31,747 bases of DNA from an uncultured Faecalibacterium sp. (GCA_934561555.1 CAKTGQ010000023.1:1-31747); one strand, 5' to 3'; shown: positions 13,366 to 23,987, numbered from the stretch's first letter. Translations and numbers: made by a program. Notes: a model not told the origin generated them from the letters alone.

Positions 13366-15267
13366 ATGAGAAGCAATAACCAACAGGAGAATCAGGCGCT
13401 GACCCCGATGCAGAAGCAGGCGGTGCTGGTATGCATCGTGTGTGCACTGGCGGCGCTGCTGACCATCGGCATCACCCTTACCATGCTCAAGCGGGGCAAG
13501 AACCCGACAGAGCAGCCGGGGGATTCTTCCATTGTTACCCCTGCGCCCGCCCCGGAAGGGGAGGAGGATATTTCCGACCACTACCAGATCAACAAGACCT
13601 CCAGCGCACTGCTCACCGGGACTGCCGATGCAGGCAATGCTTATCAGGAGCAGACCCTTTTTATCGGCGATTCCAACACGGTGCGTCTGTACGCCAACGG
13701 TCTGATTTCGTTGCAGCAGTTCTGCGCGAAAGAAGGCATTGGCACCGGTGCCGCCCTGAACGAGGGCATCGTCACCTTCAAGCGGGACGATAACCGCTAT
13801 ACCATCGCACAGGCAGTGGCAAAAATGAAGCCCCGCCGGGTGGTCATCATGCTGGGCACCAACGATAACGGCATGAGTACCGAGGACTTCATCAGCAACT
13901 ACACCGCGCTGGTGCAGGCCATTCAGGCCAGCTATCCTTATACCGATATCATCGTCAATACGGTGCCGCCGGTCCCGTCCAATCACTCCAATTACCCTAA
14001 CATGGACCAGACCCGCATTGATGATTTCAACATGGCGCTGCTGACCATGTGCGAGCAGCTGGGCGTCAAGTTCCTCAACTCTGCCGAGGCACTCAAGGAC
14101 GCCAACGGCTACGGCAATGTCGATTACTACCAAAGCGGGGATATCCACCTCAAGCCCGCAGGCCTGAAGGTGCTGCTGAAGTATCTGCGCACCCACGCCT
14201 ATGAGACTGAGGATCGCCGCCCGGATACCAATAATATCCCCACCCGTGCCGAGTATACCGCCAACCCCAGTTCTGCGGTGGAAGCACCCAGCAGCTCGGA
14301 GGAAGTCTCTTCCTCGGTCGTTGAGGAAAAAACGGAGTATCAGGCCGGTTACCGTGTGGATAAAACCGGCGGCGGCAGCCTGACCTGCGGCAATGAGAGC
14401 GGCAACTCCCTTACGGTCAAGGTGACCAGCGCCGCCCAGAGCGTGACTGTTACCGCTGTGCCGGAGGACGGCTATGTGTTCGTCAAATGGAGCGATGGTG
14501 TGACCAAGCGCACTCGCACCGATACCAATTTTGACCAGAATGTGGATGTGACCGCTGTGTTTGCTGCTGCTTCCATCCAAATCAGCAGCAGCGGCAAGGC
14601 TGTGCTGGGGGATGCCTACACCTTTAAAGCTGTCCTCAAGGGCAAGTATCTGAATGCTTCCAGCATCCACTGGTATGTCAACGGCACCGAGGTAACACAG
14701 GCTGCCGGTAAAACCACCGTAAAAGGCGAGGTGGACCCCTCCATGGTGGGTGGCACCTTCCGGGTGTACGCCACCGCCAGCTATAACGACTGCACCGTGA
14801 CCAGCAACAAGCTGGAATTCACGGTCAGCGGTGCACCGTCCGGCGGCACCAGCAGTTCCAGTGCATCCTCTAAGGAGGATAAGCCTGCTTCTTCCAAGGA
14901 TGAAACGTCTTCCTCTAAGGAGGACAAACCGGCCTCTTCCAAGGAGGATAAGCCCGCTTCTTCCTCCTCGAACGGTACTTCCGAAAGCACTGGCAGTTCC
15001 TCCAAGGTGGAGAAGCCCGCATCTTCTGCGGCCTCTTCTAAAGTAGAAAAGCCCGTCTCTTCTTCGCAGAGCAGCTCCTCTTCCAAGGCGGAAAAACCGG
15101 CCTCTTCTAAGCAGGAGCACGCGGCTTCCTCCAAGGAGGACAAACCGGCTTCTTCTAAGCAGGAGCACGCGGCTTCCTCCAAGGAAGAAAAACCGGCTTC
15201 TTCTAAAGAAGAAAAGCCCGCTTCTTCCAAGACCGAGGCCAGCGCCAGCAAGGAAGCTGCCAACTAA
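13366..15267 (+). CDS. Membrane-anchored SGNH/GDSL hydrolase with repeat-rich tail
   Basis: The 633-residue protein has a cytoplasmic start, a membrane helix (about 19-41), a short linker, and an SGNH-hydrolase domain (about 95-275). This contains GDSN (Ser103 nucleophile), GTND (Asn167) and the SGDIH catalytic Asp259/His261. A segment at 330-400 resembles InlB-type B-repeats (VPEDGYVFVKWSDG), an Ig-like stretch spans 405-488, and a 140-residue Ser/Lys/Glu/Pro tail ends it. The domain order suggests an outward-facing esterase or acetyl-hydrolase on cell-wall glycans, with the tail as a wall spacer; there is no LPXTG signal. AAGGAG lies 12 bases before the ATG. It probably shares a transcript with the HAD gene and the small gene downstream. 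Confidence 0.85.
   Translation: MRSNNQQENQALTPMQKQAVLVCIVCALAALLTIGITLTMLKRGKNPTEQPGDSSIVTPAPAPEGEEDISDHYQINKTSSALLTGTADAGNAYQEQTLFIGDSNTVRLYANGLISLQQFCAKEGIGTGAALNEGIVTFKRDDNRYTIAQAVAKMKPRRVVIMLGTNDNGMSTEDFISNYTALVQAIQASYPYTDIIVNTVPPVPSNHSNYPNMDQTRIDDFNMALLTMCEQLGVKFLNSAEALKDANGYGNVDYYQSGDIHLKPAGLKVLLKYLRTHAYETEDRRPDTNNIPTRAEYTANPSSAVEAPSSSEEVSSSVVEEKTEYQAGYRVDKTGGGSLTCGNESGNSLTVKVTSAAQSVTVTAVPEDGYVFVKWSDGVTKRTRTDTNFDQNVDVTAVFAAASIQISSSGKAVLGDAYTFKAVLKGKYLNASSIHWYVNGTEVTQAAGKTTVKGEVDPSMVGGTFRVYATASYNDCTVTSNKLEFTVSGAPSGGTSSSSASSKEDKPASSKDETSSSKEDKPASSKEDKPASSSSNGTSESTGSSSKVEKPASSAASSKVEKPVSSSQSSSSSKAEKPASSKQEHAASSKEDKPASSKQEHAASSKEEKPASSKEEKPASSKTEASASKEAAN
14870..15250 (+). repeat. In-frame repeats coding the Ser/Lys/Glu tail
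   Basis: Variants of a short unit coding for SSKEDKPA recur through the segment. The clearest tandem pair is 48 bp long, 15094-15141 and 15142-15189, coding KPASSKQEHAASSKED and KPASSKQEHAASSKEE. Several units contain AAGGAGG in frame as Lys-Glu-Asp codons. Length variation by slippage or recombination is plausible. Confidence 0.8.
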
Positions 15268-15322
15268 GGGCACACTCCGCGCCCGCGCCGCATAGGCTGG
15301 CGTGAGAGGAAGGTGGAGCCCT

Positions 15323-15544
15323 ATGTACTGGCAAGAGATGCGCACGCCCTCCCTGCCCGGGGAGAATGACGTGACCAACGGCAGCGTGGATTACTACGAC
15401 ACCGACTGGGAAAACGTGGATAACAGCGCACTGGAGGAAGAAATGCAGAAATGCGGTCTGACGCCCTGCGAGGGAAAGACGACGTGCCCGGACAATACCC
15501 CGGCACAAACAGACCTGTCTGCGTATGAAATTGTTTCTGAATAA
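15323..15544 (+). CDS. Small acidic protein of unknown function
   Basis: I do not recognise a family. The 73-residue product starts MYWQEMRTPSLPG, has an acidic, aromatic middle (DYYDTDWENVD), and three Cys in a short stretch (CGLTPCEGKTTC). There is no membrane segment or signal peptide. GAGGAAGGTGGAG immediately upstream supports ATG 15323 over the earlier in-frame ATG at 15302. It begins 55 bp after the SGNH gene and is followed by a hairpin, so it may belong to that transcript. The good ribosome binding site and position make it likely real. Confidence 0.6.
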   Translation: MYWQEMRTPSLPGENDVTNGSVDYYDTDWENVDNSALEEEMQKCGLTPCEGKTTCPDNTPAQTDLSAYEIVSE

Positions 15545-15545
15545 C

Positions 15546-15582
15546 GAGAAGCCAGCTCTGCCGGGGGTGGGGCTGGCTTCTC
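15546..15582 (+). terminator. Hairpin after the small acidic gene
   Basis: GAGAAGCCAGC (15546-15556) pairs with GCTGGCTTCTC (15572-15582) right after the stop codon. The downstream sequence is CCCTGTTG with no T run, so termination may be partial. Confidence 0.55.
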
Positions 15583-15630
15583 CCTGTTGATACACTAAAG
15601 TGGGAAATGCTGAAAAGAAAGTGAGATACT

Positions 15631-16371
15631 ATGGCAAAATATTATTGCATCCTGTTCGATGCGGACAATACGCTGCTCAACTTTGACGCAGCCGAAAACA
15701 AGGCGCTGGCCGAAACGCTGGTGAACTACGGCATCGAGCCGGACGCCGAGACCGTGCAGACCTACCGCACCATCAACGAGGAGCTGTGGCGGCAGCTGGA
15801 AAAAGGCCAAATTCGCCGCGAAAAGCTGTTCGGCGAGCGGTTTAGCCGCTTTTTAAAGGCCATCAATGCCGCCGGTGACGGCGTGGAGATGAACCGCTAC
15901 TATCTGGAGCAGCTCTCCACCCACCCGGACCTGATGAGCGCCGAGGTGCTGGATGTGCTGCGCGAGCTTTCCGAGGTGGCAACGCTGGCCATCGTCAGCA
16001 ACGGTGCCCAGAAGGTGCAGACCCGCCGTCTGGCGGAAAGCGGTGTGATGGACTTTATGGAGGATGTGTTCATCTCTGAGAAAATGGGCTGCGAAAAGCC
16101 CAATGCCCGCATCTTTGATGCCGCCCTGCGCGCGCTGGGCGTGGAGAACCGGGAGCACGTTCTGATGGTGGGTGACAGCCTGCCCAGCGATATTCAGGGC
16201 GGCAGCAACGCCGGGCTGGATACCTGCTGGTACAATCCCCACCACGCCGAGAATCCCGGTAAGGTGATCCCCACCTACGAAATCGCCAGTCTGGAAGAAC
16301 TGTATCCGCTGGTGATGGAGCCGGAGGAACTGGCCAATGTTGGCCTGAAGAACCGCCGCCACCAGTGCTGA
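15631..16371 (+). CDS. YjjG-family HAD pyrimidine 5'-nucleotidase
   Basis: The 246-residue HAD hydrolase has ILFDADNTLLNFD at the N-terminus (motif I with the DADNTL form typical of YjjG/YfnB), VSNGAQKVQTRRL (motif II), EKMGCEKPN (motif III Lys) and VGDSLPSDIQGG (motif IV). A helical cap spans about residues 20-100. Family enzymes dephosphorylate non-canonical pyrimidine nucleotides and limit their entry into DNA (TIGR02254). AAAGAAAGTGAG precedes the ATG. No clear promoter is seen in the 86 bp upstream. The ABC-F gene follows after 44 bp. Confidence 0.87.
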   Translation: MAKYYCILFDADNTLLNFDAAENKALAETLVNYGIEPDAETVQTYRTINEELWRQLEKGQIRREKLFGERFSRFLKAINAAGDGVEMNRYYLEQLSTHPDLMSAEVLDVLRELSEVATLAIVSNGAQKVQTRRLAESGVMDFMEDVFISEKMGCEKPNARIFDAALRALGVENREHVLMVGDSLPSDIQGGSNAGLDTCWYNPHHAENPGKVIPTYEIASLEELYPLVMEPEELANVGLKNRRHQC

Positions 16372-16415
16372 AACCTATGGTGTAACTAAAAAAGAACGGA
16401 TAACGGATCAAAACT

Positions 16416-18311
16416 ATGCTGATACATTTGGAAAAACTGGGTAAGACTTTTGGCGAAAAGGTGGTGCTGCACGATGTGACCGCCAGTGTCGAGCGGGAGG
16501 ACCGCATCGGTATCGTGGGACAAAACGGCGCAGGCAAGACCACCCTGCTCAAGATCCTTACCGGCGAATATCAGGACTACGAGGGCGAGTTCAGCGTGAC
16601 CCACGGTGTAACACTGGGCTATCTGGAGCAGAACGCAAAGCTGGACGCCACGCTGGATATCTACGGCGAGATGCGCGCCACCTTTGCCCCGGTGCTGGAT
16701 GCTATGGCGCAGATGCAGATTTTAGAACGCCGCATGGCTGCCCAGCCCGATAACGCCGACCTGCTGGCGCAGCACGATGCCCTGCAAAACATCGTGGACG
16801 CCGCTGATGGCTACAACATGGACGTGAACATCAAAAAGGTGCTGTCCGGTATGGGCTTTGCGCAGGACACATGGCAAAAGAACATTGCGGTGCTCTCCGG
16901 CGGCGAGCTGACGCGGCTGCGTCTGGCGAAGCTGCTGCTGGAAAAACCGGATGTCCTCATTCTGGACGAGCCTACTAACCATTTGGACTTTGCCACCATG
17001 GAATGGCTGGAAAACTACCTCAAGGGCTACTCCGGCGCTGTGCTAGTGGTCAGCCATGACCGCTATTTCCTCGATAATGTGTGTACAAAGATCTGGGAGG
17101 TATCCTTCCAGACCATGACCACCTACAAGGGCAACTTCTCGGCCTATCTGCCCCAGAAGGAAGCCGCCGATGCTCTGCGCCAGAAGCAGCACGATGCCGA
17201 TGTGGCACTGGCTGAAAAGCTGCAGGACTATGTGGACCGCAACCTTGTGCGCGCCTCCACCACTAAAATGGCGCAGAGCCGCCGCAAGCAGCTGGAAAAG
17301 CTGGAGATCACCGAGGCACCCAAAGACGAGACCAACCAGCTGAAGTTCCGCTTTGAATATGACGTAGAGCCGTGGAATGAGCTGGTGATGCTGAAAAATC
17401 TCAGCATCAAGATCGGGGAGCGCACCTTGCTGGAGCCCTTTACCTATACGGTCTGCCGCGGGCAGCGGCTCATCATTGCCGGCCCCAACGGCGCAGGCAA
17501 ATCCACCCTGATGCAGGTGCTGGACGGCAAGCGCCGCCCCTCCGGCGGCATGGTGCGGCTGGGCACCGGGGCGCGTCCCAGCATTTTTGCCCAGCAGCAG
17601 AACCGTCTGGGGCAGGGCAGGGTCATTGATGTAATATGGAACAAGTACCCCCGCATGACCGAGCTGGAGGTGCGTAGCCACCTTGCAAAGCTGGGCTTCC
17701 GGGGCGATACCGTGTTCAAGCCCTGCGAAGCGTTGTCCGGCGGCGAGCTGGCGCGTCTGCGCTTTGCAGAAATCGTGCTGGAACGGCCGAACCTGCTGTT
17801 TCTGGACGAGCCCACTAACCACTTGGACATCTATACCCGCGAAAACCTGACTGAAGCACTGATGGCCTACACCGGCACTCTGCTGCTGGTTACCCACGAC
17901 CGTCACCTGATGAACAGTCTGGCCTGTCCCATCCTCTACCTTGAGGACGGCAAGGCGGTGCTTTACCCCAGCTACGATGCCCTGATGGGACGTGCCGCCC
18001 CGGTGCAGGCCGCCCAGAAGGCTGCCGAGCCCGCCAAGACCGGCTACGGCAAGGAGCAGCGCCGCCGCCGCGCCGAGCTGCGCGCCAAGATCAAGGCCTG
18101 CGAGGACGAGATGGAAGCCTGCGGCGCACGCGAGGTGGAGCTGGACAACGAGATCAACTCCCCGGAGGTTTACAACGACCCCGACCTGCTGCGTCAGAAA
18201 AGCGATGAGCTGAGCGACCTGCGCTTCCATCAGGAGGAACTTTTTGCCGCTTGGGAAGCTGCCATGGAAGAGCAGGAAGCTTACGAGCAGACGCAGCAGC
18301 CCGAAGAATAA
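16416..18311 (+). CDS. ABC-F family ATPase (ribosome-associated type)
   Basis: The 631-residue soluble protein has two ABC cassettes and no membrane domain. Cassette 1: Walker A GQNGAGKTT (35-43), signature LSGGELTRLRLAK near 162, Walker B LILDEPTNHLD near 183. Cassette 2: Walker A GPNGAGKST near 356, signature LSGGELARLRFAE near 440, LFLDEPTNHLD shortly after. A charged linker (about 240-310) lies between them, and a C-terminal coiled-coil of about 80 residues follows. This layout matches the YdiF/Uup-like ABC-F proteins, which bind the ribosomal E site and rescue translation; some members give antibiotic resistance, which cannot be judged here. The ribosome binding site is weak (GGAT). The Gx transporter gene lies 15 bp downstream. 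Confidence 0.9.
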   Translation: MLIHLEKLGKTFGEKVVLHDVTASVEREDRIGIVGQNGAGKTTLLKILTGEYQDYEGEFSVTHGVTLGYLEQNAKLDATLDIYGEMRATFAPVLDAMAQMQILERRMAAQPDNADLLAQHDALQNIVDAADGYNMDVNIKKVLSGMGFAQDTWQKNIAVLSGGELTRLRLAKLLLEKPDVLILDEPTNHLDFATMEWLENYLKGYSGAVLVVSHDRYFLDNVCTKIWEVSFQTMTTYKGNFSAYLPQKEAADALRQKQHDADVALAEKLQDYVDRNLVRASTTKMAQSRRKQLEKLEITEAPKDETNQLKFRFEYDVEPWNELVMLKNLSIKIGERTLLEPFTYTVCRGQRLIIAGPNGAGKSTLMQVLDGKRRPSGGMVRLGTGARPSIFAQQQNRLGQGRVIDVIWNKYPRMTELEVRSHLAKLGFRGDTVFKPCEALSGGELARLRFAEIVLERPNLLFLDEPTNHLDIYTRENLTEALMAYTGTLLLVTHDRHLMNSLACPILYLEDGKAVLYPSYDALMGRAAPVQAAQKAAEPAKTGYGKEQRRRRAELRAKIKACEDEMEACGAREVELDNEINSPEVYNDPDLLRQKSDELSDLRFHQEELFAAWEAAMEEQEAYEQTQQPEE

Positions 18312-18326
18312 AGGAGCGTATCCTCT

Positions 18327-18872
18327 ATGCCTAAAAATCACCGCAACTATCAAAAAACACGGCACATCGCCCTGTCTGGCCTGCTGTTTGCGTTGGCTAT
18401 GGCGCTTTCCTTCATCGAGGGCACGCTGGTTATCCCGGGGCTTTTGCCGGGCATGAAGCTGGGCCTTGCCAACATCGTGGTCATGTATGCCTTGTTCTTC
18501 ATGGGCCCCCGGCAGGCGCTGGTGCTGGATGTGCTCAAGGCGCTGTTCGTCTTTCTGGTATCCGGCTTTACGGCGGGCTTCCTCTCGCTGTGCGGCGGCC
18601 TTTTGTCCCTTGCGGTGATGTGGGTGCTGTACTATCTTCTGCCGGTGCATCCCACATGGTTCATCCTGTCGGTCTGCGGTGCACTGGCGCATAACGTTGG
18701 GCAGCTGCTGGGCGCGGGGGTCATCATCTCCTCGTCTTTGTCGCTGTACTATGCGCCGGTCATGCTGGTGCTGGGGCTTGTCATGGGCGCGCTTACCTCG
18801 GTCACTCTGCGGGCGCTGCTGCCCGCGCTGGGCAAAATGGGCTTCAACACCCACGAAAACCGCCCTGAATGA
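18327..18872 (+). CDS. Gx-type transporter / heptaprenyl diphosphate synthase component I family protein
   Basis: The 181-residue membrane protein has five to six hydrophobic helices. The conserved start HIALSGLLFALAMALSFIE and the PGMKLGLANIVVMYAL segment are typical of the family annotated as Gx transporter or HepI-like (PF07456). The actual activity is unsettled: earlier names refer to prenyl diphosphate synthesis, while the fold resembles small ECF-type substrate-binding subunits. AAAGGAG lies before the ATG, and the gene follows the ABC-F gene closely, so co-transcription is likely. Confidence 0.82.
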   Translation: MPKNHRNYQKTRHIALSGLLFALAMALSFIEGTLVIPGLLPGMKLGLANIVVMYALFFMGPRQALVLDVLKALFVFLVSGFTAGFLSLCGGLLSLAVMWVLYYLLPVHPTWFILSVCGALAHNVGQLLGAGVIISSSLSLYYAPVMLVLGLVMGALTSVTLRALLPALGKMGFNTHENRPE

Positions 18873-18879
18873 CCGACCA

Positions 18880-18910
18880 TTCCGGCAAGGCAGTTGCATT
18901 TTGGCCGGAA
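18880..18910. promoter_or_regulatory. Inverted repeat around the lon promoter -35
   Basis: TTCCGGC (18880-18886) and GCCGGAA (18904-18910) are exact inverted arms. The -35 TTGCAT lies between them and the right arm falls in the promoter spacer. It could be an operator or a small hairpin ending the upstream transcript; no T run follows. Confidence 0.4.
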
Positions 18911-18921
18911 ATCTGTATAAT
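18894..18921 (+). promoter_or_regulatory. Probable lon promoter
   Basis: TTGCAT (18894-18899), 16 bp, TATAAT (18916-18921, consensus). Transcription would begin near 18928, so the whole MITE at 18947-19108 lies in the lon leader. Confidence 0.68.
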
Positions 18922-18946
18922 AAGGAAACAACTGTATTTTTATCTA

Positions 18947-19108
18947 GGGTGTATCTGAAAAGTCGAAAATTTAGTCTATTTCTACAAGCACAGCCGGATT
19001 TTGCGTTAAACAGCCTTGAAATCCACAAAGGATTCCTGCGGCTATTTGCCTTAAATCCCGCTTGTGCTTGCGAAATATTCGTCATTTTCTTTGTTTTCAG
19101 ATGCACCT
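18947..19108. mobile_element. 162-bp palindromic MITE in the lon leader
   Basis: The ends are GGGTGTATCTGAAAA and, on the minus strand, AGGTGCATCTGAAAA (13 of 15 identical). TA flanks both sides (18945-18946 and 19109-19110). The inverted similarity extends without gaps past the termini: CAAGCAC occurs at the same offset in both arms, and GGATTT and AGCC follow. The element can therefore fold into one long imperfect hairpin centred near 19028. It has no coding capacity. The TA flanks suggest mobilisation by an IS630/Tc1-like transposase, which is inference. Confidence 0.8.
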
Positions 19109-19176
19109 TAAAAGACCCCAAAGGATAGCGCTGCCGCAGCATGGGAACTTGAGCGGCAGTCGGGAGGTGTTTGTAT

Positions 19177-21630
<2,454 letters not shown>

Positions 21631-21651
21631 AAAAACAGAAAGGAACACGCC

Positions 21652-22254
21652 ATGATCTTCAATAAAGCTGATTTTATTGCCAGCTATGGCATTTCCAGCC
21701 AGCTGCCCGAAAGCGACCGCCCAGAGCTGAGCTTTTCGGGGCGCTCCAATGTGGGTAAATCCAGCCTCATCAACAAGCTGTGCAGCCGCAAAAATCTGGC
21801 ACGCGTGTCCAGTACGCCGGGCAAGACGGCTACCATCAACTTCTATTCGGTGGATGACTGCTATTTTGTGGATCTGCCGGGCTACGGCTACGCCAAGGTG
21901 AGCAATGCCGACCGCGAGCGCTGGGATGACCTCATCAACAGCTACTTCGAGGCGCCCCGCCACCATACCCTGCTGGTGCAGCTGCTGGACTGCCGCCACG
22001 CCCCCAGCGCAGACGACCTACAGATGCTGCGCTATCTGCACTATCACCGCATCCCCTATGTGGTGGCACTGACCAAGGCGGATAAGCTGAAAAAGAGCCA
22101 GCTTGCCAAAACGCAGGAGGACTTTGAAAACATCTGCCGCCCCTACGGCTGCCAGAAGGTAGTGCTGACCAGCGGCGAAAACGGCTACGGCATCCCGGAA
22201 CTGCAAGCGGTGCTCAACGCCGCGGTGGCTGCGGAAAACGAGGAAGCGGAGTAA
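21652..22254 (+). CDS. ysxC: Ribosome biogenesis GTPase YsxC/EngB
   Basis: The 200-residue GTPase has G1 GRSNVGKSS (30-38), G2 Thr in STPGKTATINF, G3 DLPGYGYAKV near 75, G4 TKADK near 138 and G5-like TSGENG near 170. The FSGRSNVGKSSLIN context is diagnostic of EngB/YihA/YsxC, which assists assembly of the large ribosomal subunit. AGAAAGGA precedes the ATG. It is in the lon operon, with the methyltransferase gene starting four bases after its stop. Confidence 0.95.
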   Translation: MIFNKADFIASYGISSQLPESDRPELSFSGRSNVGKSSLINKLCSRKNLARVSSTPGKTATINFYSVDDCYFVDLPGYGYAKVSNADRERWDDLINSYFEAPRHHTLLVQLLDCRHAPSADDLQMLRYLHYHRIPYVVALTKADKLKKSQLAKTQEDFENICRPYGCQKVVLTSGENGYGIPELQAVLNAAVAAENEEAE

Positions 22255-22258
22255 CGCT

Positions 22259-23008
22259 ATGGCTTACAACGAATTTGCCTACTTTTACGATGAATTCAAC
22301 GGCGAAGCGGACTACGACGCCCTGTACAGCCAGATCCATGCAAAGCTGGAAGCCCATGGCATTCAGGACGGCATTGTAGCCGACCTTGGCTGCGGCACCG
22401 GGGAACTGACCCTGATGCTGACGCAGGCGGGCTACGATATGATCGGCATCGACCAGTCGGAGGAGATGCTCTGCGTGGTGCGGGATAAGGCCGAGCAGCT
22501 GGGGCTTTCCGGCCGCTTGCTGCTGCTCCGGCAGGACCTGCTCAAGCTGGATCTCTACGGCACCATCCGGGCGGCGGTATCCACCTTTGATACCTTCAAC
22601 CACATCCCGGATCTGGATACCGCCATTGCCAATGCGGGCTTTTTTATGGAAAAAGGCGGCGTGTTCCTGTTTGATATGAACACCCCCTATAAGCATCAGA
22701 AGGTTCTGGGCGATAACGCATTTACCTTTGAGGAAGAGGATGCCTCCTGCGTGTGGCGCAACCACTATAACGCTGCCGACCGCAAGGTGGAGATCACGGT
22801 GGACATTGATTATCACGAGACCGGCGAGCATTTCCACGAAGAATTCTGCGAGTATACCTATGATCTGGATACTATTCGTGCATCGCTGGAAAAGCACGGC
22901 TTTGCGCTGGAAACAGTCTGCGATGGTGAAACCTTTGGCCCGCTGACCGAGGAAAGCCAGCGCTACTTTTTCTGCGCAACAAAACAGTATACACAACTGG
23001 AGGAATAA
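22259..23008 (+). CDS. Class I SAM-dependent methyltransferase
   Basis: The 249-residue protein has the SAM-binding motif DLGCGTGEL (42-50), followed by the acidic motif II GIDQSEEML and a FDTFNHI motif near the post-I position. This is a Methyltransf_25-type Rossmann fold. The N-terminal FAYFYDEFNGEADYD is typical of small Firmicute methyltransferases; the substrate is unknown. It is tightly packed between ysxC (four-base gap) and hslO (three-base gap), so translation is probably coupled; its ribosome binding site GAGGAAGCGGAG is inside the ysxC end. Confidence 0.88.
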   Translation: MAYNEFAYFYDEFNGEADYDALYSQIHAKLEAHGIQDGIVADLGCGTGELTLMLTQAGYDMIGIDQSEEMLCVVRDKAEQLGLSGRLLLLRQDLLKLDLYGTIRAAVSTFDTFNHIPDLDTAIANAGFFMEKGGVFLFDMNTPYKHQKVLGDNAFTFEEEDASCVWRNHYNAADRKVEITVDIDYHETGEHFHEEFCEYTYDLDTIRASLEKHGFALETVCDGETFGPLTEESQRYFFCATKQYTQLEE

Positions 23009-23011
23009 CCT

Positions 23012-23926
23012 ATGGCAAACCTGATCCGCGGCCTGTCCGAGAACGGCGGTGTCGTGTTCTGCGGTGTGGATTCTACCGATATCGTCCGTAAAGCAGAAAA
23101 GCTTCACACCACAAGCGCCACCTGCAGCGCGGCACTGGGCCGTCTGCTCACGGGTGCTACCCTGATGGGCTCCATGCTCAAGGATGACCGCGACCGCATC
23201 ACTCTGCGTGTGGCGGGCGGCGGCCCTGCGGGCGTGCTCATCGCCTGCACCGATGGCACCGGCAACGTGAAAGGCTGCATTGACAACCCCTTGGTGGAGC
23301 TGCCCGCAAAAGCCAACGGCCACTTGGACGTGGGCACTGCCGTAGGCAAGGACGGCGTGCTGACCGTCATCCGGGACAACCGCCTGCAAAAGGAGCCCAC
23401 AGTCGGGCAAGTGCCGCTGGTATCCGGTGAGATCGCCGAGGATCTGACCAGCTACTATGCGTACAGCGAGCAGGTGCCTACCGTGATGGCGCTGGGCGTG
23501 TTGGTGGACAAAGACCTGTCCATCCTCTGCGCCGGTGGCTTTATGGTGCAGCTGCTGCCCGGCGCTACCGATGCCGAGATCGACCAGCTGGAAAAGAACA
23601 TCAACGCCATGCCCTCTGTCACCGAGCTGCTCCATGCGGGCAAGACCCCCGAGGATATGATGCAGATGGCGCTGGCAGGCTTCAACCCCAATGTGCTGGA
23701 CGAGCGCACGGTGCAGTACCAATGTGATTGCAGTGCCGAGCGCACCAAGGAGATGCTGCTCAGCCTTGGCCGTGCCGAGCTTGAGCGGATGCGGGACGAG
23801 GACCCCACCTGCGAGGTGGTGTGCCACTTCTGCCACAGTAAGTATCAGTACGACCTGAACGCTCTGCTTGCTGAGTACGATGCACAGGCCGCACAGGCTT
23901 CTGAAAACGCTCAGCCCATCCAGTGA
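23012..23926 (+). CDS. hslO: Redox-regulated chaperone Hsp33
   Basis: The 304-residue protein has the Hsp33 N-terminal fold (SENGGVVFCGVDSTDIV, GPAGVLIACTDGTGNVKGCIDNP) and a C-terminal zinc redox switch. The four cysteines are C238 and C240 (CDC) and C271 and C274 (CHFC), with a 30-residue gap as in the family. Hsp33 becomes an ATP-independent holdase when these Cys oxidise, which makes sense in an oxygen-sensitive anaerobe. GGAGGA of the ribosome binding site lies in the end of the methyltransferase gene. It is the last gene of the lon cluster. Confidence 0.95.
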   Translation: MANLIRGLSENGGVVFCGVDSTDIVRKAEKLHTTSATCSAALGRLLTGATLMGSMLKDDRDRITLRVAGGGPAGVLIACTDGTGNVKGCIDNPLVELPAKANGHLDVGTAVGKDGVLTVIRDNRLQKEPTVGQVPLVSGEIAEDLTSYYAYSEQVPTVMALGVLVDKDLSILCAGGFMVQLLPGATDAEIDQLEKNINAMPSVTELLHAGKTPEDMMQMALAGFNPNVLDERTVQYQCDCSAERTKEMLLSLGRAELERMRDEDPTCEVVCHFCHSKYQYDLNALLAEYDAQAAQASENAQPIQ

Positions 23927-23930
23927 TAAA

Positions 23931-23968
23931 GATAGTTCGGGAAACTCCACGGATTTTCTCGAACTATC
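23931..23968. other. Hairpin downstream of hslO
   Basis: GATAGTTCG (23931-23939) pairs with CGAACTATC (23960-23968), starting five bases after the hslO stop. The downstream sequence is A-rich, so it is terminator-like only on the minus strand. Confidence 0.5.
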
Positions 23969-23987
23969 AAAATAAAAAACGCTTTTC

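Noticed and set aside
14870..15250. Possible CRISPR-like repeat array
   Set aside because: The repeats are in frame inside a coding sequence, vary in length and have no spacers.
14781..15263. Minus-strand frame coding LEEAGFSS repeats
   Set aside because: The repeat is only the reverse complement of the Ser/Lys/Glu tail codons. It has no ribosome binding site and no independent start context.
13336..15378. 680-codon minus-strand frame with Gly/Arg/Leu repeats
   Set aside because: Mirror of the SGNH hydrolase gene and its repeat tail.
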